Source: DATKZS01 sp035527835 [NCBI: bacterium] | Lineage (GTDB): Bacteria > RBG-13-61-14 | Direction of reading: 5' to 3' | Assembly (NCBI GenBank): GCA_035527835.1 | Contig: DATKZS010000226.1 | Coordinates: forward strand, 1 to 17,689 | Length of the DNA stretch: 17,689 nucleotides | The notes under the pieces: model-generated | Seen by the model: the letters and a program-made list of their open reading frames with translations, nothing else | The model's database searches: none | What the model was told of the DNA's origin: nothing | Part shown: positions 6,782 through 14,506 of the stretch, one piece after another | Numbering within the stretch: the first letter of the stretch is position 1 | Layout of the letters: each line of letters starts with the position of its first letter | Position numbers and translations under genes: made by a program

Positions 6782-6803
6782 CTGGGGGCAGCCGCTCCCC
6801 TTT
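6776..6803. terminator. Hairpin repeat, copy 5; possible terminator
   Basis: GAGCGGCTG (6776-6784) and CAGCCGCTC (6789-6797) form a perfect 9-bp stem with loop GGGG, followed by CCCTTT. The layout equals the hairpins at 243, 876 and 932 although the stem bases differ in a compensating way. It could end plus-strand transcripts before the response regulator gene. Confidence 0.45.
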
Positions 6804-6871
6804 AGCGGCAGCTCGACATTAGTGCAGCCGCTTCGCTTTTTGCCGGTCCGAGTGTCCTTGGCGCATCCGGG

Positions 6872-6900
6872 CTGACAAGGCGGTAAAATCCGGATATATT
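6872..6900 (+). promoter_or_regulatory. Candidate promoter of the REC-GGDEF gene
   Basis: CTGACA (6872-6877), 17 bases, TATATT (6895-6900): each box matches the sigma-70 consensus at 5 of 6 positions. Transcription would begin near 6907, about 17 bases before the ATG, leaving room for the ribosome site GAGG (6912-6915). Confidence 0.55.
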
Positions 6901-6923
6901 AGGTGGGCCAAGAGGCTTAAGCC

Positions 6924-7841
6924 ATGAAGAACGCGGTGCTGATCATAGACGACAACGACCAGATCCGGCGGGAGGTCCGGAACTCTCTCCGTGAGGTGCG
7001 TCTGTTCGACGTGTTTTACGAGGCGCCGGACGGGATTGACGGATTCAAGATCCTGCTGAACAAGCCGGTGGATTTGATTTTGTGCGACGTGGTGATGCCG
7101 GGGATTGACGGTTTCAAGTTCCTGAGCATGAAGCGCGCCCGTTCGGAGTTCGACGACATCCCGGTGATCATGCTGACGGCGGAGGAGGACGTGAAGCTCA
7201 AGATCCGGGCTTTGGAGCAGGGTGCGTCGGACTACATCACCAAGCCGTTCAACCCGGGGGAGCTGGTGGCCCGGGTGAAGGTGCACTACAAGATCAAGGC
7301 GCTGCAGGAGGAGCTTCGGGAGACCAACCGGCGGCTGGAGGAATTGTCGAACACGGACGATCTGACCAAGCTTTACAACCGGCGTTATTTCATGGAGCTT
7401 CTGGAGCTGGAGTTCCAGCGGGCGCAGCGCTACGAGTCGCGCGTCAGCTTCGTGATGATAGACATAGACCATTTCAAGAATTTCAATGACAGCTACGGCC
7501 ACCTGATCGGGGACCGGGTGTTGTACGAGGTGGCGCAGATTCTTCGGGAGAGCCTTCGGGTCCACGACATCGTGGGCCGTTACGGGGGCGAGGAATTCGC
7601 GCTCTTGATGCCGGAGACGGATCTCAAGGGGGCCCTGGTGGTGGCGGAGCGTTACCGGAAGCGGGTGGAGGACTTCGTATTGCTGGAGCGGGGCCAGGAG
7701 CTCCGGATCACGATCAGCCTGGGCATCGCGGCGTACCCTCGCAAGGACATCCACTCGGTGGACGACCTGATCCGCCTCGCGGACAACGCCCTGTTCCAGG
7801 CCAAGAAGAACGGGCGCAACCGGGTGGAGGTCGCGGAATAG
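6924..7841 (+). CDS. PleD-like response regulator: REC + GGDEF diguanylate cyclase
   Basis: The 305-residue protein has a receiver domain (1-122) with acidic pocket Asp9/Asp10, phospho-acceptor Asp55, Thr85 and Lys107. A helical linker (~123-142) follows, then a GGDEF domain (~143-303). The signature GGEEF is at 221-225, the substrate-site motif DIDHFKNFND at 180-189, and the inhibitory I-site RVHD at 212-215, exactly five residues before GGEEF. All expected catalytic and feedback residues are present, so it should make cyclic di-GMP when phosphorylated and be product-inhibited. It has its own promoter and stands alone: no histidine kinase or c-di-GMP effector is adjacent. Phosphorylation by an unlinked kinase is therefore likely. 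Confidence 0.95.
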   Translation: MKNAVLIIDDNDQIRREVRNSLREVRLFDVFYEAPDGIDGFKILLNKPVDLILCDVVMPGIDGFKFLSMKRARSEFDDIPVIMLTAEEDVKLKIRALEQGASDYITKPFNPGELVARVKVHYKIKALQEELRETNRRLEELSNTDDLTKLYNRRYFMELLELEFQRAQRYESRVSFVMIDIDHFKNFNDSYGHLIGDRVLYEVAQILRESLRVHDIVGRYGGEEFALLMPETDLKGALVVAERYRKRVEDFVLLERGQELRITISLGIAAYPRKDIHSVDDLIRLADNALFQAKKNGRNRVEVAE

Positions 7842-7887
7842 GGGGCGGTGCATAAACGTTGCGGCACGGCGTCGGGCGATTGGTTTC

Positions 7888-7957
7888 GCACCGAGGCACG
7901 GAGCACACAGAGTGAAGAAAAAATTATTATTCTCCGTGCGCTCTATAGCCTCTGTGC
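7888..7957. repeat. Imperfect long inverted repeat with AT-rich centre
   Basis: The left arm (7888-7912, containing GAGGCACGGAGCACACAGAG) is nearly the reverse complement of the right arm (7932-7957, containing CTCCGTGCGCTCTATAGCC), with a few changes. The centre (7913-7931) is almost all A/T. This type of 'cacggagcacacagag' palindrome is a dispersed intergenic repeat seen in many bacteria. It lies between the response regulator and dapA. Confidence 0.6.
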
Positions 7958-7972
7958 GAGACGAGCCCGGCC

Positions 7973-7990
7973 GGAGTGATAATTCACTCC
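7973..7990. terminator. Small perfect hairpin upstream of dapA
   Basis: GGAGTGA (7973-7979) and TCACTCC (7984-7990) with loop TAAT. There is no T tract, so a true terminator is doubtful. The rest of the 7842-8062 gap shows no gene. Confidence 0.3.
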
Positions 7991-8062
7991 CTGAGGGTCC
8001 ACCGGTCACTTCATGTATTCCGTGGTCTCATCAGCGGGTTCACGTCGGTTCATTTTCACCGC

Positions 8063-8092
8063 TTGCCTTGACAAAACGCGCCATGCTAAAAT
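8063..8092 (+). promoter_or_regulatory. Candidate dapA promoter with extended -10
   Basis: TTGCCT (8063-8068), 18 bases, TAAAAT (8087-8092) preceded directly by TGC. A better-looking TTGACA at 8068-8073 is only 13 bases from the -10 box, so it is probably not the -35. The start would be near 8099, about 26 bases before the ATG. Confidence 0.5.
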
Positions 8093-8124
8093 CTTGATGG
8101 TTCCGAGAGAGGGAGGAGAGGAAT

Positions 8125-8997
8125 ATGTTCGAAGGCACCTTGACGGCCCTGATCACGCCGATGCGGGAGGGCGCGGTGGATGAGGACGCGTTGCGCCGGC
8201 TGGTTGACTGGCAGATCGGCGAGGGCATTCATGGCCTGGTGCCGAGCGGGACCACCGGCGAGTCCTCGACCATGAGCTACGCTGAGCACGAGCGGGTGGT
8301 GGAGCTGGTGGTCGAGCAGGCGGGCGGCCGGGTCCCGGTCCTGGCGGGCACTGGCAGCAACAGCACCTGGGAGACGATCAAGCTGACGCGGCACGCGGCG
8401 GAGGCCGGGGCGCAGGGGGCCCTGCTGATCACGCCGTATTACAACCGTCCGACGCAGGAGGGCCTGTACCGGCACTTCGAGACGGTGGCCAAGGCTGTTG
8501 ACATCCCCATCGTGCTCTATAACGTGCCGTCGCGCACCGGGGTTAACCTGTTGCCGGAGACGGTGGGCCGGCTCAGCAGGATTGACAACATCATCGGCTT
8601 GAAGGACGCCGCGGGCAGCATCAAGCAGACGCTGGACACGCTCGAGGCCTGCGGGGGCGAGCTGGTGCTGCTCTCCGGCGACGATTTCGCCAACCTGTCC
8701 CTCTTGTCCATCGGCGGGAAGGGCGCGATCTCGGTCACGGCCAACGTGGCGCCGGCCTTGTCGGCGGAGCTCTACAACGCCTGGGAGCAGGGCGACGCCG
8801 ACCGGGCGCGCGAGCTGCAGCAGAAGCTGCATCCGCTGAACCACGCGATGTTCCTGGAGACGAACCCGATCCCGGTGAAGTGGGCGGCGCACCGGCTGGG
8901 GCTGTGCGGGGATGAGATCCGGCTGCCGCTCACCGTGCTTACGGAGCAGTACCGGCCGAAGGTGGAAAAGGCGATGAAGGACCTGGGGTTGATCTGA
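8125..8997 (+). CDS. dapA: 4-hydroxy-tetrahydrodipicolinate synthase
   Basis: DapA condenses pyruvate with L-aspartate semialdehyde, the first committed step of diaminopimelate/lysine synthesis, as a cytoplasmic TIM-barrel enzyme. At 290 residues it has the usual length. The Schiff-base lysine is Lys160 in GLKDAAG. The catalytic triad is Thr43-Thr44 (PSGTTGESSTMS), Tyr106 region (TPYYNRPTQEGLY) and Tyr132 in LYNVPSRTG, with Arg137 binding the carboxylate. These place it with DapA rather than N-acetylneuraminate lyase or KDG aldolase relatives, and the following dapB confirms it. The start ATG has a strong GGAGGAGAGG ribosome site. Its stop TGA overlaps the dapB start by one base (TGATG), so the pair is coupled. 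Confidence 0.96.
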   Translation: MFEGTLTALITPMREGAVDEDALRRLVDWQIGEGIHGLVPSGTTGESSTMSYAEHERVVELVVEQAGGRVPVLAGTGSNSTWETIKLTRHAAEAGAQGALLITPYYNRPTQEGLYRHFETVAKAVDIPIVLYNVPSRTGVNLLPETVGRLSRIDNIIGLKDAAGSIKQTLDTLEACGGELVLLSGDDFANLSLLSIGGKGAISVTANVAPALSAELYNAWEQGDADRARELQQKLHPLNHAMFLETNPIPVKWAAHRLGLCGDEIRLPLTVLTEQYRPKVEKAMKDLGLI

Positions 8998-9812
8998 TGG
9001 CCGGGATCGGGGTGGTGGTGGCCGGGGCGGCCGGCCGGATGGGCCGGCGACTGGTGGCGGCGGTGGCCGAGGACCCGGGGCTTGAGCTCAAGGGCGCGGT
9101 GGAGGCCGCGGGCCATCCCGAGCTGGGCCGCGACGCGGGCACGCTGGCGGGAGTGCGGGAGTTGAACGTCAAGATCACGGACGCGCTCGCGCCGCTGCTG
9201 GCCGGCGCCGGGGTGGTGATGGATTTCACCAGCCCCGAGTCCACGCTCAAGAACCTGGAGCTGTGCGCGAAGAGCGGGGTGGCCATGGTGATCGGGACCA
9301 CGGGTCTTGGCGAGGCGCACAAGGCGCGGGCCGCGGAGCTCGCCAGGTCCGTGGCGGTGGTGCTGTCGCCTAACATGAGCGTGGGCGTGAACCTGCTTTT
9401 TTACCTGACGCGGCGGGCGGCGGAGATCCTGGGGGCGGGGTTTGACATCGAGGTGGTGGAGGCCCACCACCGCCTGAAAAAGGACGCGCCGTCCGGCACG
9501 GCGCTGAAGCTGGCGGAGATGGCGGCCGCGGGCCGGGGCTGGAAGCTTTCGGAGACTGGCCGGTACTGCCGGGAGGGGATGATCGGGGAGCGGCCGGAGC
9601 GGGAGATCGGGGTGCAGACGCTCCGGGCCGGCGACATCGTGGGCGATCACACGGTGCTGCTGGCGGGCCCCGGGGAGCGGATCGAGCTCACGCACCGGGC
9701 GCACAGCCGGGACACTTTCGCCAAAGGGGCGGCGCGGGCGGCGCACTGGGTGGCCGGCCGCCCTCCCGGCCTCTACGACATGCAGGACGTGCTCGGGCTT
9801 ACGGGGCGCTGA
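8997..9812 (+). CDS. dapB: 4-hydroxy-tetrahydrodipicolinate reductase
   Basis: DapB reduces the DapA product with NAD(P)H to tetrahydrodipicolinate. The 271-residue protein begins with the Rossmann motif VVVAGAAGRMGRRL. It has DFTSPES (~76-82), GTTGL (~101-105), SPNMSVGVNLLF, and the catalytic/substrate motif EAHHRLKKDAPSGTAL, with the His pair and the Lys. The C-terminal segment has RAGDIVGDHTV and RAHSRDTFAKGA, as expected. It overlaps dapA by one base. No later step of the pathway (dapL, dapD or others) follows; the next gene encodes a secreted protein of unknown role. Confidence 0.96.
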   Translation: MAGIGVVVAGAAGRMGRRLVAAVAEDPGLELKGAVEAAGHPELGRDAGTLAGVRELNVKITDALAPLLAGAGVVMDFTSPESTLKNLELCAKSGVAMVIGTTGLGEAHKARAAELARSVAVVLSPNMSVGVNLLFYLTRRAAEILGAGFDIEVVEAHHRLKKDAPSGTALKLAEMAAAGRGWKLSETGRYCREGMIGERPEREIGVQTLRAGDIVGDHTVLLAGPGERIELTHRAHSRDTFAKGAARAAHWVAGRPPGLYDMQDVLGLTGR

Positions 9813-9840
9813 GGGGGAGCGCGCGGGCGGGGGAGAGCTG

Positions 9841-10626
9841 ATGCTGAAGCGAATGAAAGGACGCGATAAAGCCCTGGCCGCGATGGTCATCTTCCTGGCG
9901 CTGCTGCCCGGCGGCCGGGCCGTTTTGCAGAAGAGCTACCAGCTCACCTACCGCTTCGCCCCCGGCGACCGGTTCCAATACTCGATGTACATCGTGGGGC
10001 AGATGACCACCGGCGAGAGCTCGGTGCAGCAGATCAAGCTCCAGTACTCCGACCTGTGGGAGGTGGTGGAGGAGGACAAGATCCACGGCCTGTTCAAGGT
10101 GGTGGAGAGCAGCGCGGAATTTTCCGGCACCGAGTTCGACCTGCGCAGCTTCGGCGTGCCCGCCAAGAGCGAGCGCATCGAGCGGATGATTGACCCGTCC
10201 GGCCAGGTGGCCAAGGTCGTGCATTACACCGAGGGCACGCGCTATTACCTCCTGCCCCTGGTGCTGTCGCCCAACCCCGTCGCCGAGGGCACGAGGTGGA
10301 AGCTGGCCCAGCCCCTCAAAATGCCCCTGCTCGACAGCGAGGCCGTGACCAGCCTGGTCGTCGTCTACACGGTGGAGGACATCAATTCCAATTACAAGGG
10401 GCGCGGCCACGCCTACGCCCGCGTCCGGGTGGACGGCAATTACAATTATGACTCCGACGACAAGAGCTCCGGCATCCTCGGCGCCTTCCAGGGCAAGATC
10501 ATCTTCGACCTGGTAGACAGCCGCATCATGGATTATCAGATCACGGAAAACCGCAAGGAATGGAGCAAGCCCGCCAACCGCGGCCGGACCACCAATCTCC
10601 AGATCACCTGCATCGAGCACATGTAA
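9841..10626 (+). CDS. Secreted protein of unknown function, third gene of the dapAB operon
   Basis: I do not recognise this 261-residue protein. It has a basic start and a hydrophobic stretch (ALAAMVIFLALLPGGRA, 11-27) with a likely signal-peptidase site near Ala27. The rest is rich in beta-forming, charged residues: YQLTYRFAPGDRFQYSMYIVG, strands around VVVYTVEDIN and a terminal TTNLQITCIEHM. No cysteine pair, membrane helix or catalytic motif is evident. The overall look is of a beta-sandwich or LolA/LppX-like periplasmic protein, but this is only an impression. The gene starts 28 bp after dapB with a GGGGGAGAG ribosome site and probably shares its transcript. A link to cell-envelope peptidoglycan precursors would be a guess. 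Confidence 0.75.
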   Translation: MLKRMKGRDKALAAMVIFLALLPGGRAVLQKSYQLTYRFAPGDRFQYSMYIVGQMTTGESSVQQIKLQYSDLWEVVEEDKIHGLFKVVESSAEFSGTEFDLRSFGVPAKSERIERMIDPSGQVAKVVHYTEGTRYYLLPLVLSPNPVAEGTRWKLAQPLKMPLLDSEAVTSLVVVYTVEDINSNYKGRGHAYARVRVDGNYNYDSDDKSSGILGAFQGKIIFDLVDSRIMDYQITENRKEWSKPANRGRTTNLQITCIEHM

Positions 10627-10691
10627 CCGGGCCGCCTCCGCCCGAACGCTCATCGAAATCAACCCCGCCCTGCTCAACCGCCCGGGAACCA

Positions 10692-10708
10692 GCCGCGAAG
10701 CTCGCGGC
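10692..10708. terminator. Hairpin after the dapAB operon
   Basis: GCCGCGA (10692-10698) / TCGCGGC (10702-10708) with loop AGC is a perfect 7-bp stem located 66 bp beyond the last stop codon. No T tract follows, so Rho-independent termination is uncertain; it may be another dispersed repeat. Confidence 0.3.
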
Positions 10709-10761
10709 AAGCCAGTTGTGCGATGTGAATATAGCCGGCGGGTATGGAATCTCCCGCGATT

Positions 10762-10770
10762 TGCTATAAT
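10762..10770 (+). promoter_or_regulatory. Extended -10 promoter of the hydrolase gene
   Basis: TGC followed by the perfect consensus TATAAT (10765-10770). No good -35 box lies 16-18 bases upstream, as is normal for extended -10 promoters. The transcript would start near 10777 and carry a leader of about 130 bases that includes the palindromic element at 10791-10877. Confidence 0.5.
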
Positions 10771-10790
10771 GACTTCGTTCCGAGGAAGTG

Positions 10791-10877
10791 GTGTGGGAGT
10801 GCCCTTCCGGGCACGATCCGTGTTCTTGCGTCGGGCGCTCTTCCGCGAAGATCGCGCCCGGAAGGGCGCTCCCACGC
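10791..10877. mobile_element. 87-bp MITE-like palindromic element in the hydrolase leader
   Basis: Two 28-base arms (10791-10818 and 10850-10877) are reverse complements at 25 of 28 positions, separated by 31 bases. Each arm also folds on itself: GTGCCC/GGGCAC around TTCC on the left, GCGCCC/GGGCGC around GGAA on the right. No coding capacity exists, and target-site duplications are not clear. It looks like a non-autonomous, REP-like or MITE-like repeat. Confidence 0.6.
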
Positions 10878-10905
10878 ATGGATTGAATCGAGGAGAGGTA
10901 AAACA

Positions 10906-11826
10906 ATGAATCGGGTAAGAATCTCACGTCGTTTGCAGGCGGTTGCGATACTGCTGCTCTTCGCGGCCGTGCTGGCGGCGCCGGCCGCGGCGGAGAGGGC
11001 CTTTACGCCCGCGCCTTATTACTCGCCGGAGCAGTGGCTCACCATCGGCGGCGCGAAGATCTGTTACCTGGATGAGGGCCAGGGCGAGGCCATGGTGCTG
11101 GTGCACGGGTGGGCGGGCAACGCCTGGAACTGGGAGAGCGTGTTCGGTCCGCTTTCCGAGCATCATCGGGTGGTCGTGGTGGACCTGCCGGGCCACGGCA
11201 AGAGCGGGTGCCCGGAGGGGTTCGGCTACACCATGCCCGGGCTCGCGGACTTAGTGGTCCAGGTGATGGACGAGCTGAAGATCGAGAAGGCCACGGTGGC
11301 CGGGTCCTCGATGGGCGGCGCGGTCACGGCGTGGGTGGCGATCCGCCATCCGGACCGGGTGGACCGGCTGATCCTGGTGGACGCGGCCGGGACCGGCATC
11401 CAGAACAATCTCATGAAAATGGCCGGCCATCTCATGACGCCTTCCACCGTGATCCCGCTCATCCACCTCGTGTTCCCGGTGAATGAAAAACGCCAGGCCG
11501 CGGTGCCCGTCTCCGAGCGGAAACGGGTCGTGCTCGCCGAGGAGCTCTACGCGAGCGGCCGGAAAAAATGCGCGGCGCTCGCGCTGGCGCGGACGATGAA
11601 GAGCATCAGCAAGGACGTCGTGGACGACCGTCTGGCGGCCGTCACCGCGCCCACGCTGGTGATCTGGGGCTCCGACGACGGGCTCCTGCCCCGCGCCGCC
11701 GGCGAGTTCTACCGCGACCACATCCCCGGCGCGACCATGGTCATCGTCCCGGGCGGCAACCACACGCCCATGCAGTGGCAGCCCGATGAATTCCTGCGCG
11801 TGGTGAATGAATTCATGGCGGAATAG
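10906..11826 (+). CDS. Exported alpha/beta hydrolase
   Basis: The 306-residue protein starts with a signal peptide (hydrophobic 12-25, likely cleavage at APAAA near 29). It then has a complete alpha/beta hydrolase fold: oxyanion loop VHGWAGNAWNW (66-76), DLPGHGKSG (93-101), nucleophile Ser135 in AGSSMGGA, acid Asp258 in WGSDDGLLP, and His286 in GGNHTPM. This is the pattern of small-molecule esterases, C-C hydrolases and haloalkane-type enzymes; the substrate cannot be told. The ATG at 10906 was chosen because AGGAGAGG stands seven bases before it and the signal peptide begins there. An in-frame ATG 162 bases upstream would translate the palindromic element and the promoter. The gene is probably monocistronic and converges on the YfhO-like gene. 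Confidence 0.9.
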   Translation: MNRVRISRRLQAVAILLLFAAVLAAPAAAERAFTPAPYYSPEQWLTIGGAKICYLDEGQGEAMVLVHGWAGNAWNWESVFGPLSEHHRVVVVDLPGHGKSGCPEGFGYTMPGLADLVVQVMDELKIEKATVAGSSMGGAVTAWVAIRHPDRVDRLILVDAAGTGIQNNLMKMAGHLMTPSTVIPLIHLVFPVNEKRQAAVPVSERKRVVLAEELYASGRKKCAALALARTMKSISKDVVDDRLAAVTAPTLVIWGSDDGLLPRAAGEFYRDHIPGATMVIVPGGNHTPMQWQPDEFLRVVNEFMAE

Positions 11827-11853
11827 TTTGTGGTTTGTGGTTTGGGGTTTGTG
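11826..11853. repeat. Four tandem 7-mers between convergent stop codons
   Basis: GTTTGTG, GTTTGTG, GTTTGGG, GTTTGTG in a row. The run starts on the last base of the hydrolase stop (TAG, 11824-11826) and ends two bases before the opposing stop (TAA, 11857-11855). It fills the whole gap. The strands are strongly biased (G/T on plus, C/A on minus). Confidence 0.8.
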
Positions 11854-11854
11854 G

Positions 11855-14485
11855 TTATAAGAACGGGGACCGCAAGGATAGTCCGTGCATTGCGCCTAAA
11901 AATACGATGACAAAAAGGCAAGCCAGCGCCGCCCACAAGGCCACCCGGAACGATACCGGCTCATAAATAAACTCGACCACCGATTTCCCCTCCGGCACCG
12001 GGACCGCGCGCAGGCCGTGAGCGGTCTTCGCGATCCTCGTTTCCTCGCCGGCCACCAGTGCGCGCCAGCCTGGGTAATAGGCATCGGCCAGGACCAGTAA
12101 GCCGGTGCCATCGGCCGCGGCCCGGCATGACACCCGCTGCAAGCCGTAGCGCTCAATTGCAGAGCTTCCCCGGCCCGGACGTTCCAGCTCCGGCGCTCCC
12201 GCATCCGCGAGAAAGACCCGCGGCCCCGCCGGTTCGTCCTTATACAACCGGAAGCCGTTCGCCATCTCGTCGGACGGCCGCCGGCCATCGCCCGCCCTGA
12301 CGTCGCCCCAGGCCGCCCAGTCGTGCTCGATGGATGCGGCCGGCAAGGTGGCCAGGGTCAGTCCTATTTCCGCCTGCGCCCGCAGCTCAATGTTTTTCCA
12401 CGAGCGGTCGCCCGGTTGTTGGCGCGAATCAATATAGAGCGCCCAGAGCAGCGACGGACCCATCTCTCTTGACAGGGCCATGAACCAGACGCCGTCTCCC
12501 GCGAGATTCTTGACGCGCGGATCGAGGCCTGCCGAGAAGGAGACGGAGACGGGGCCGGCGCCGGAGCTCTTCATGCCGAGATCATCGGGAATGAGTCTGA
12601 TGGCGCCGGGCGGGTGCGCGAAGATGGCCTCGCGCTCGTCGTCGGCGATGGTCATTCTGACCTTGGCGAAATGCGCGGGGGAAGGCGCGGCCAGCTCGGC
12701 GCGGGACATGATGGCGTCAATGGTTTTATTCGCGGGCAGGGGGAGCCGGGTAAGGCGGTGGCGCAAGCCGATCAGGCGCGAGAGCGGGGAATCAAGAGCG
12801 TCGAGCGGGACGCGCAGGGAATGGTAGCGGGTGAATTCATGGTAAAGAGTGTCGCCGGACAGGCCGGAGACGGCGCTGAACAGGTCCACGCTGTCCCGGA
12901 TGATGAGGCCGTCGGCAAGTCCGAACTCGAAGGCGGGGACCAGCAGGCCCTGGTTGGGGACCATGACGTTGTCGGAGGCGATGAAGCGGGCGTAGGCATC
13001 GTCCTTGCCGATCATGCGCTTGATGGCCGCGAAGTCCTCGCGCGCCATGTTGCGGAACATGAAGGGGCGGTTGACGGCGGAGGCGGAGACCAGATCGAGG
13101 ACGACGAGCGCGATGAGGGCGGCGGACAGCGCGCGCGCTCCGCGCGGCCCCGGGGCCTTGACCGATGCGAGCGCGATCAAGGCGGCGGACCCGGCCAGCG
13201 CGATGAGGAGAAGGACCGCGCCGTTCATGTCGCGCGCGGTCTCGGCAAGTTCGGGGTGGATCAGGGCGCAGGCGGCGACGGCCGCGCCGATAAGAATGAG
13301 CGCTGACGCGGCCACTCGGAGCCGGCCCTGCCCGCGCCGGAGCTCATCGGTCATGCTCGCGGCGAGGAAGGCGGCCGAGAAGGCGATGAGCGGCTGGATG
13401 TACTTGATGAAGGTGAGGAAGGCAAGGCCGGGCAGGCGCGGGATGAGATCGAAGAGCGGCAGTCCGGCGAGCACGCCGAGCGAAAAGGCGAGAACGGCGG
13501 CGAAGAAGGCGTCAGGGGCGCGGCGCGGCCGGAGCGCGGCGGCGAGGGCGAGGGCCGCGGGCGCGGCGCCGAGGTAGGGCGCGATGCGGATGAGCGGCAG
13601 GACTTTTTGCGCCTGATCCAGCGGGCCGTAAAAGCCGGGCGCGATCAGGGTGATGAGCCCGGAAGGCGGCAGGTGCTCGGCGCCGAAGCCGGCCTGGTGA
13701 AAGGTCCAGGCCTGCGGCATGAACTCGAAGAAGGGCAGGAGCTGGGGCAGCGAGACGATGGAGGCGATGATTGCCGCGGCCGCGATCAGCGCGAGCGTCC
13801 CCATGCGGCGCGGCGTGGCGGCAAAAAAAATAAAGAGCGCGTAGCCATAGCCGAGCGCCAGGGTGAAGATGGCGGCGCCGGGCTGGCCGCCGAGGATGAC
13901 GAGAGCGGAGGCGGCGCTCATCAAGATGACGTCAATGAGGCGTCGGTTTTTGATGAGGCGGTGGGCGGCGACGAGGAGCCAGGGGATGAGGAGGTCAATC
14001 ACGATGTTCTGGTCGTTCACGTACTGGACGAGGTATCCGGTGAGGCCGAAGCTGATCGCGGCCACGGTCGCCGCTGACTTGCTGAGCCCGAGGCGGCGGC
14101 CGAAGACGTACGCGCCCCACCCGGCAAGCGCGAGCCGCGCGAAGAGATAAGGCACGGCCAGCGCCTCGATCGGCCCGAAGGTGAGCGGCCAGAGCAGCGG
14201 CGAAAACACCGCCGACTGATAGCCGGCGACCAGCGGCGTGCCGAGCAGGTTATACGGGTTCCACAGCGGGAACAGGCCCAGGCTCCAGCTCATCAGGTCC
14301 AGGCGCAGGAAGGGGTAGCCGTACGTGATGGGGTTGATGTCGCGATAGGCTTTGAAAAAAAGATCGGCGCCGGAGAAAAGGTCGGCATGGAAGATGACGA
14401 CGAGCGCGGCCAATAGAATAATGAGCACGCGGGCGTGGTCCGCGGGCCGGTCCGGGCGGAGGTTATGGGCGATCTTTTCCGACAT
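11855..14485 (-). CDS. YfhO-like multi-pass membrane protein
   Basis: The 876-residue product has a long N-terminal region of about a dozen hydrophobic helices (~18-480), a soluble, probably periplasmic domain (~500-830) and a final helix (WAALACLFVIVFLGAM). The loop after the first helix carries FFKAYRDINP and PLWNPYNLLGTPLVAGYQ (72-90). This is typical of the YfhO family, GT-C-like membrane proteins linked to glycosylation of lipoteichoic or other surface polymers in Firmicutes; in other phyla the role is unproven. The start is taken as ATG 14485, with CCAGGAG just before it. ATG 14503 is possible, but the candidate promoter would make it leaderless. The longest open frame, back to 14590, translates a dispersed repeat (LICVHLWF) and should not be used. 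Confidence 0.85.
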   Translation of the reverse strand: MSEKIAHNLRPDRPADHARVLIILLAALVVIFHADLFSGADLFFKAYRDINPITYGYPFLRLDLMSWSLGLFPLWNPYNLLGTPLVAGYQSAVFSPLLWPLTFGPIEALAVPYLFARLALAGWGAYVFGRRLGLSKSAATVAAISFGLTGYLVQYVNDQNIVIDLLIPWLLVAAHRLIKNRRLIDVILMSAASALVILGGQPGAAIFTLALGYGYALFIFFAATPRRMGTLALIAAAAIIASIVSLPQLLPFFEFMPQAWTFHQAGFGAEHLPPSGLITLIAPGFYGPLDQAQKVLPLIRIAPYLGAAPAALALAAALRPRRAPDAFFAAVLAFSLGVLAGLPLFDLIPRLPGLAFLTFIKYIQPLIAFSAAFLAASMTDELRRGQGRLRVAASALILIGAAVAACALIHPELAETARDMNGAVLLLIALAGSAALIALASVKAPGPRGARALSAALIALVVLDLVSASAVNRPFMFRNMAREDFAAIKRMIGKDDAYARFIASDNVMVPNQGLLVPAFEFGLADGLIIRDSVDLFSAVSGLSGDTLYHEFTRYHSLRVPLDALDSPLSRLIGLRHRLTRLPLPANKTIDAIMSRAELAAPSPAHFAKVRMTIADDEREAIFAHPPGAIRLIPDDLGMKSSGAGPVSVSFSAGLDPRVKNLAGDGVWFMALSREMGPSLLWALYIDSRQQPGDRSWKNIELRAQAEIGLTLATLPAASIEHDWAAWGDVRAGDGRRPSDEMANGFRLYKDEPAGPRVFLADAGAPELERPGRGSSAIERYGLQRVSCRAAADGTGLLVLADAYYPGWRALVAGEETRIAKTAHGLRAVPVPEGKSVVEFIYEPVSFRVALWAALACLFVIVFLGAMHGLSLRSPFL

Positions 14486-14506
14486 GGCTCCTGGGTCCGT
14501 CATACC

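Noticed and set aside
6586-6822. 78-codon frame through the tandem 12-mers
   Set aside because: Low-complexity ERAG translation that follows from the repeat; no ribosome site.
8068-8092. TTGACA plus TAAAAT as the dapA promoter
   Set aside because: Spacing is only 13 bases; the TTGCCT box five bases upstream gives 18 and was preferred.
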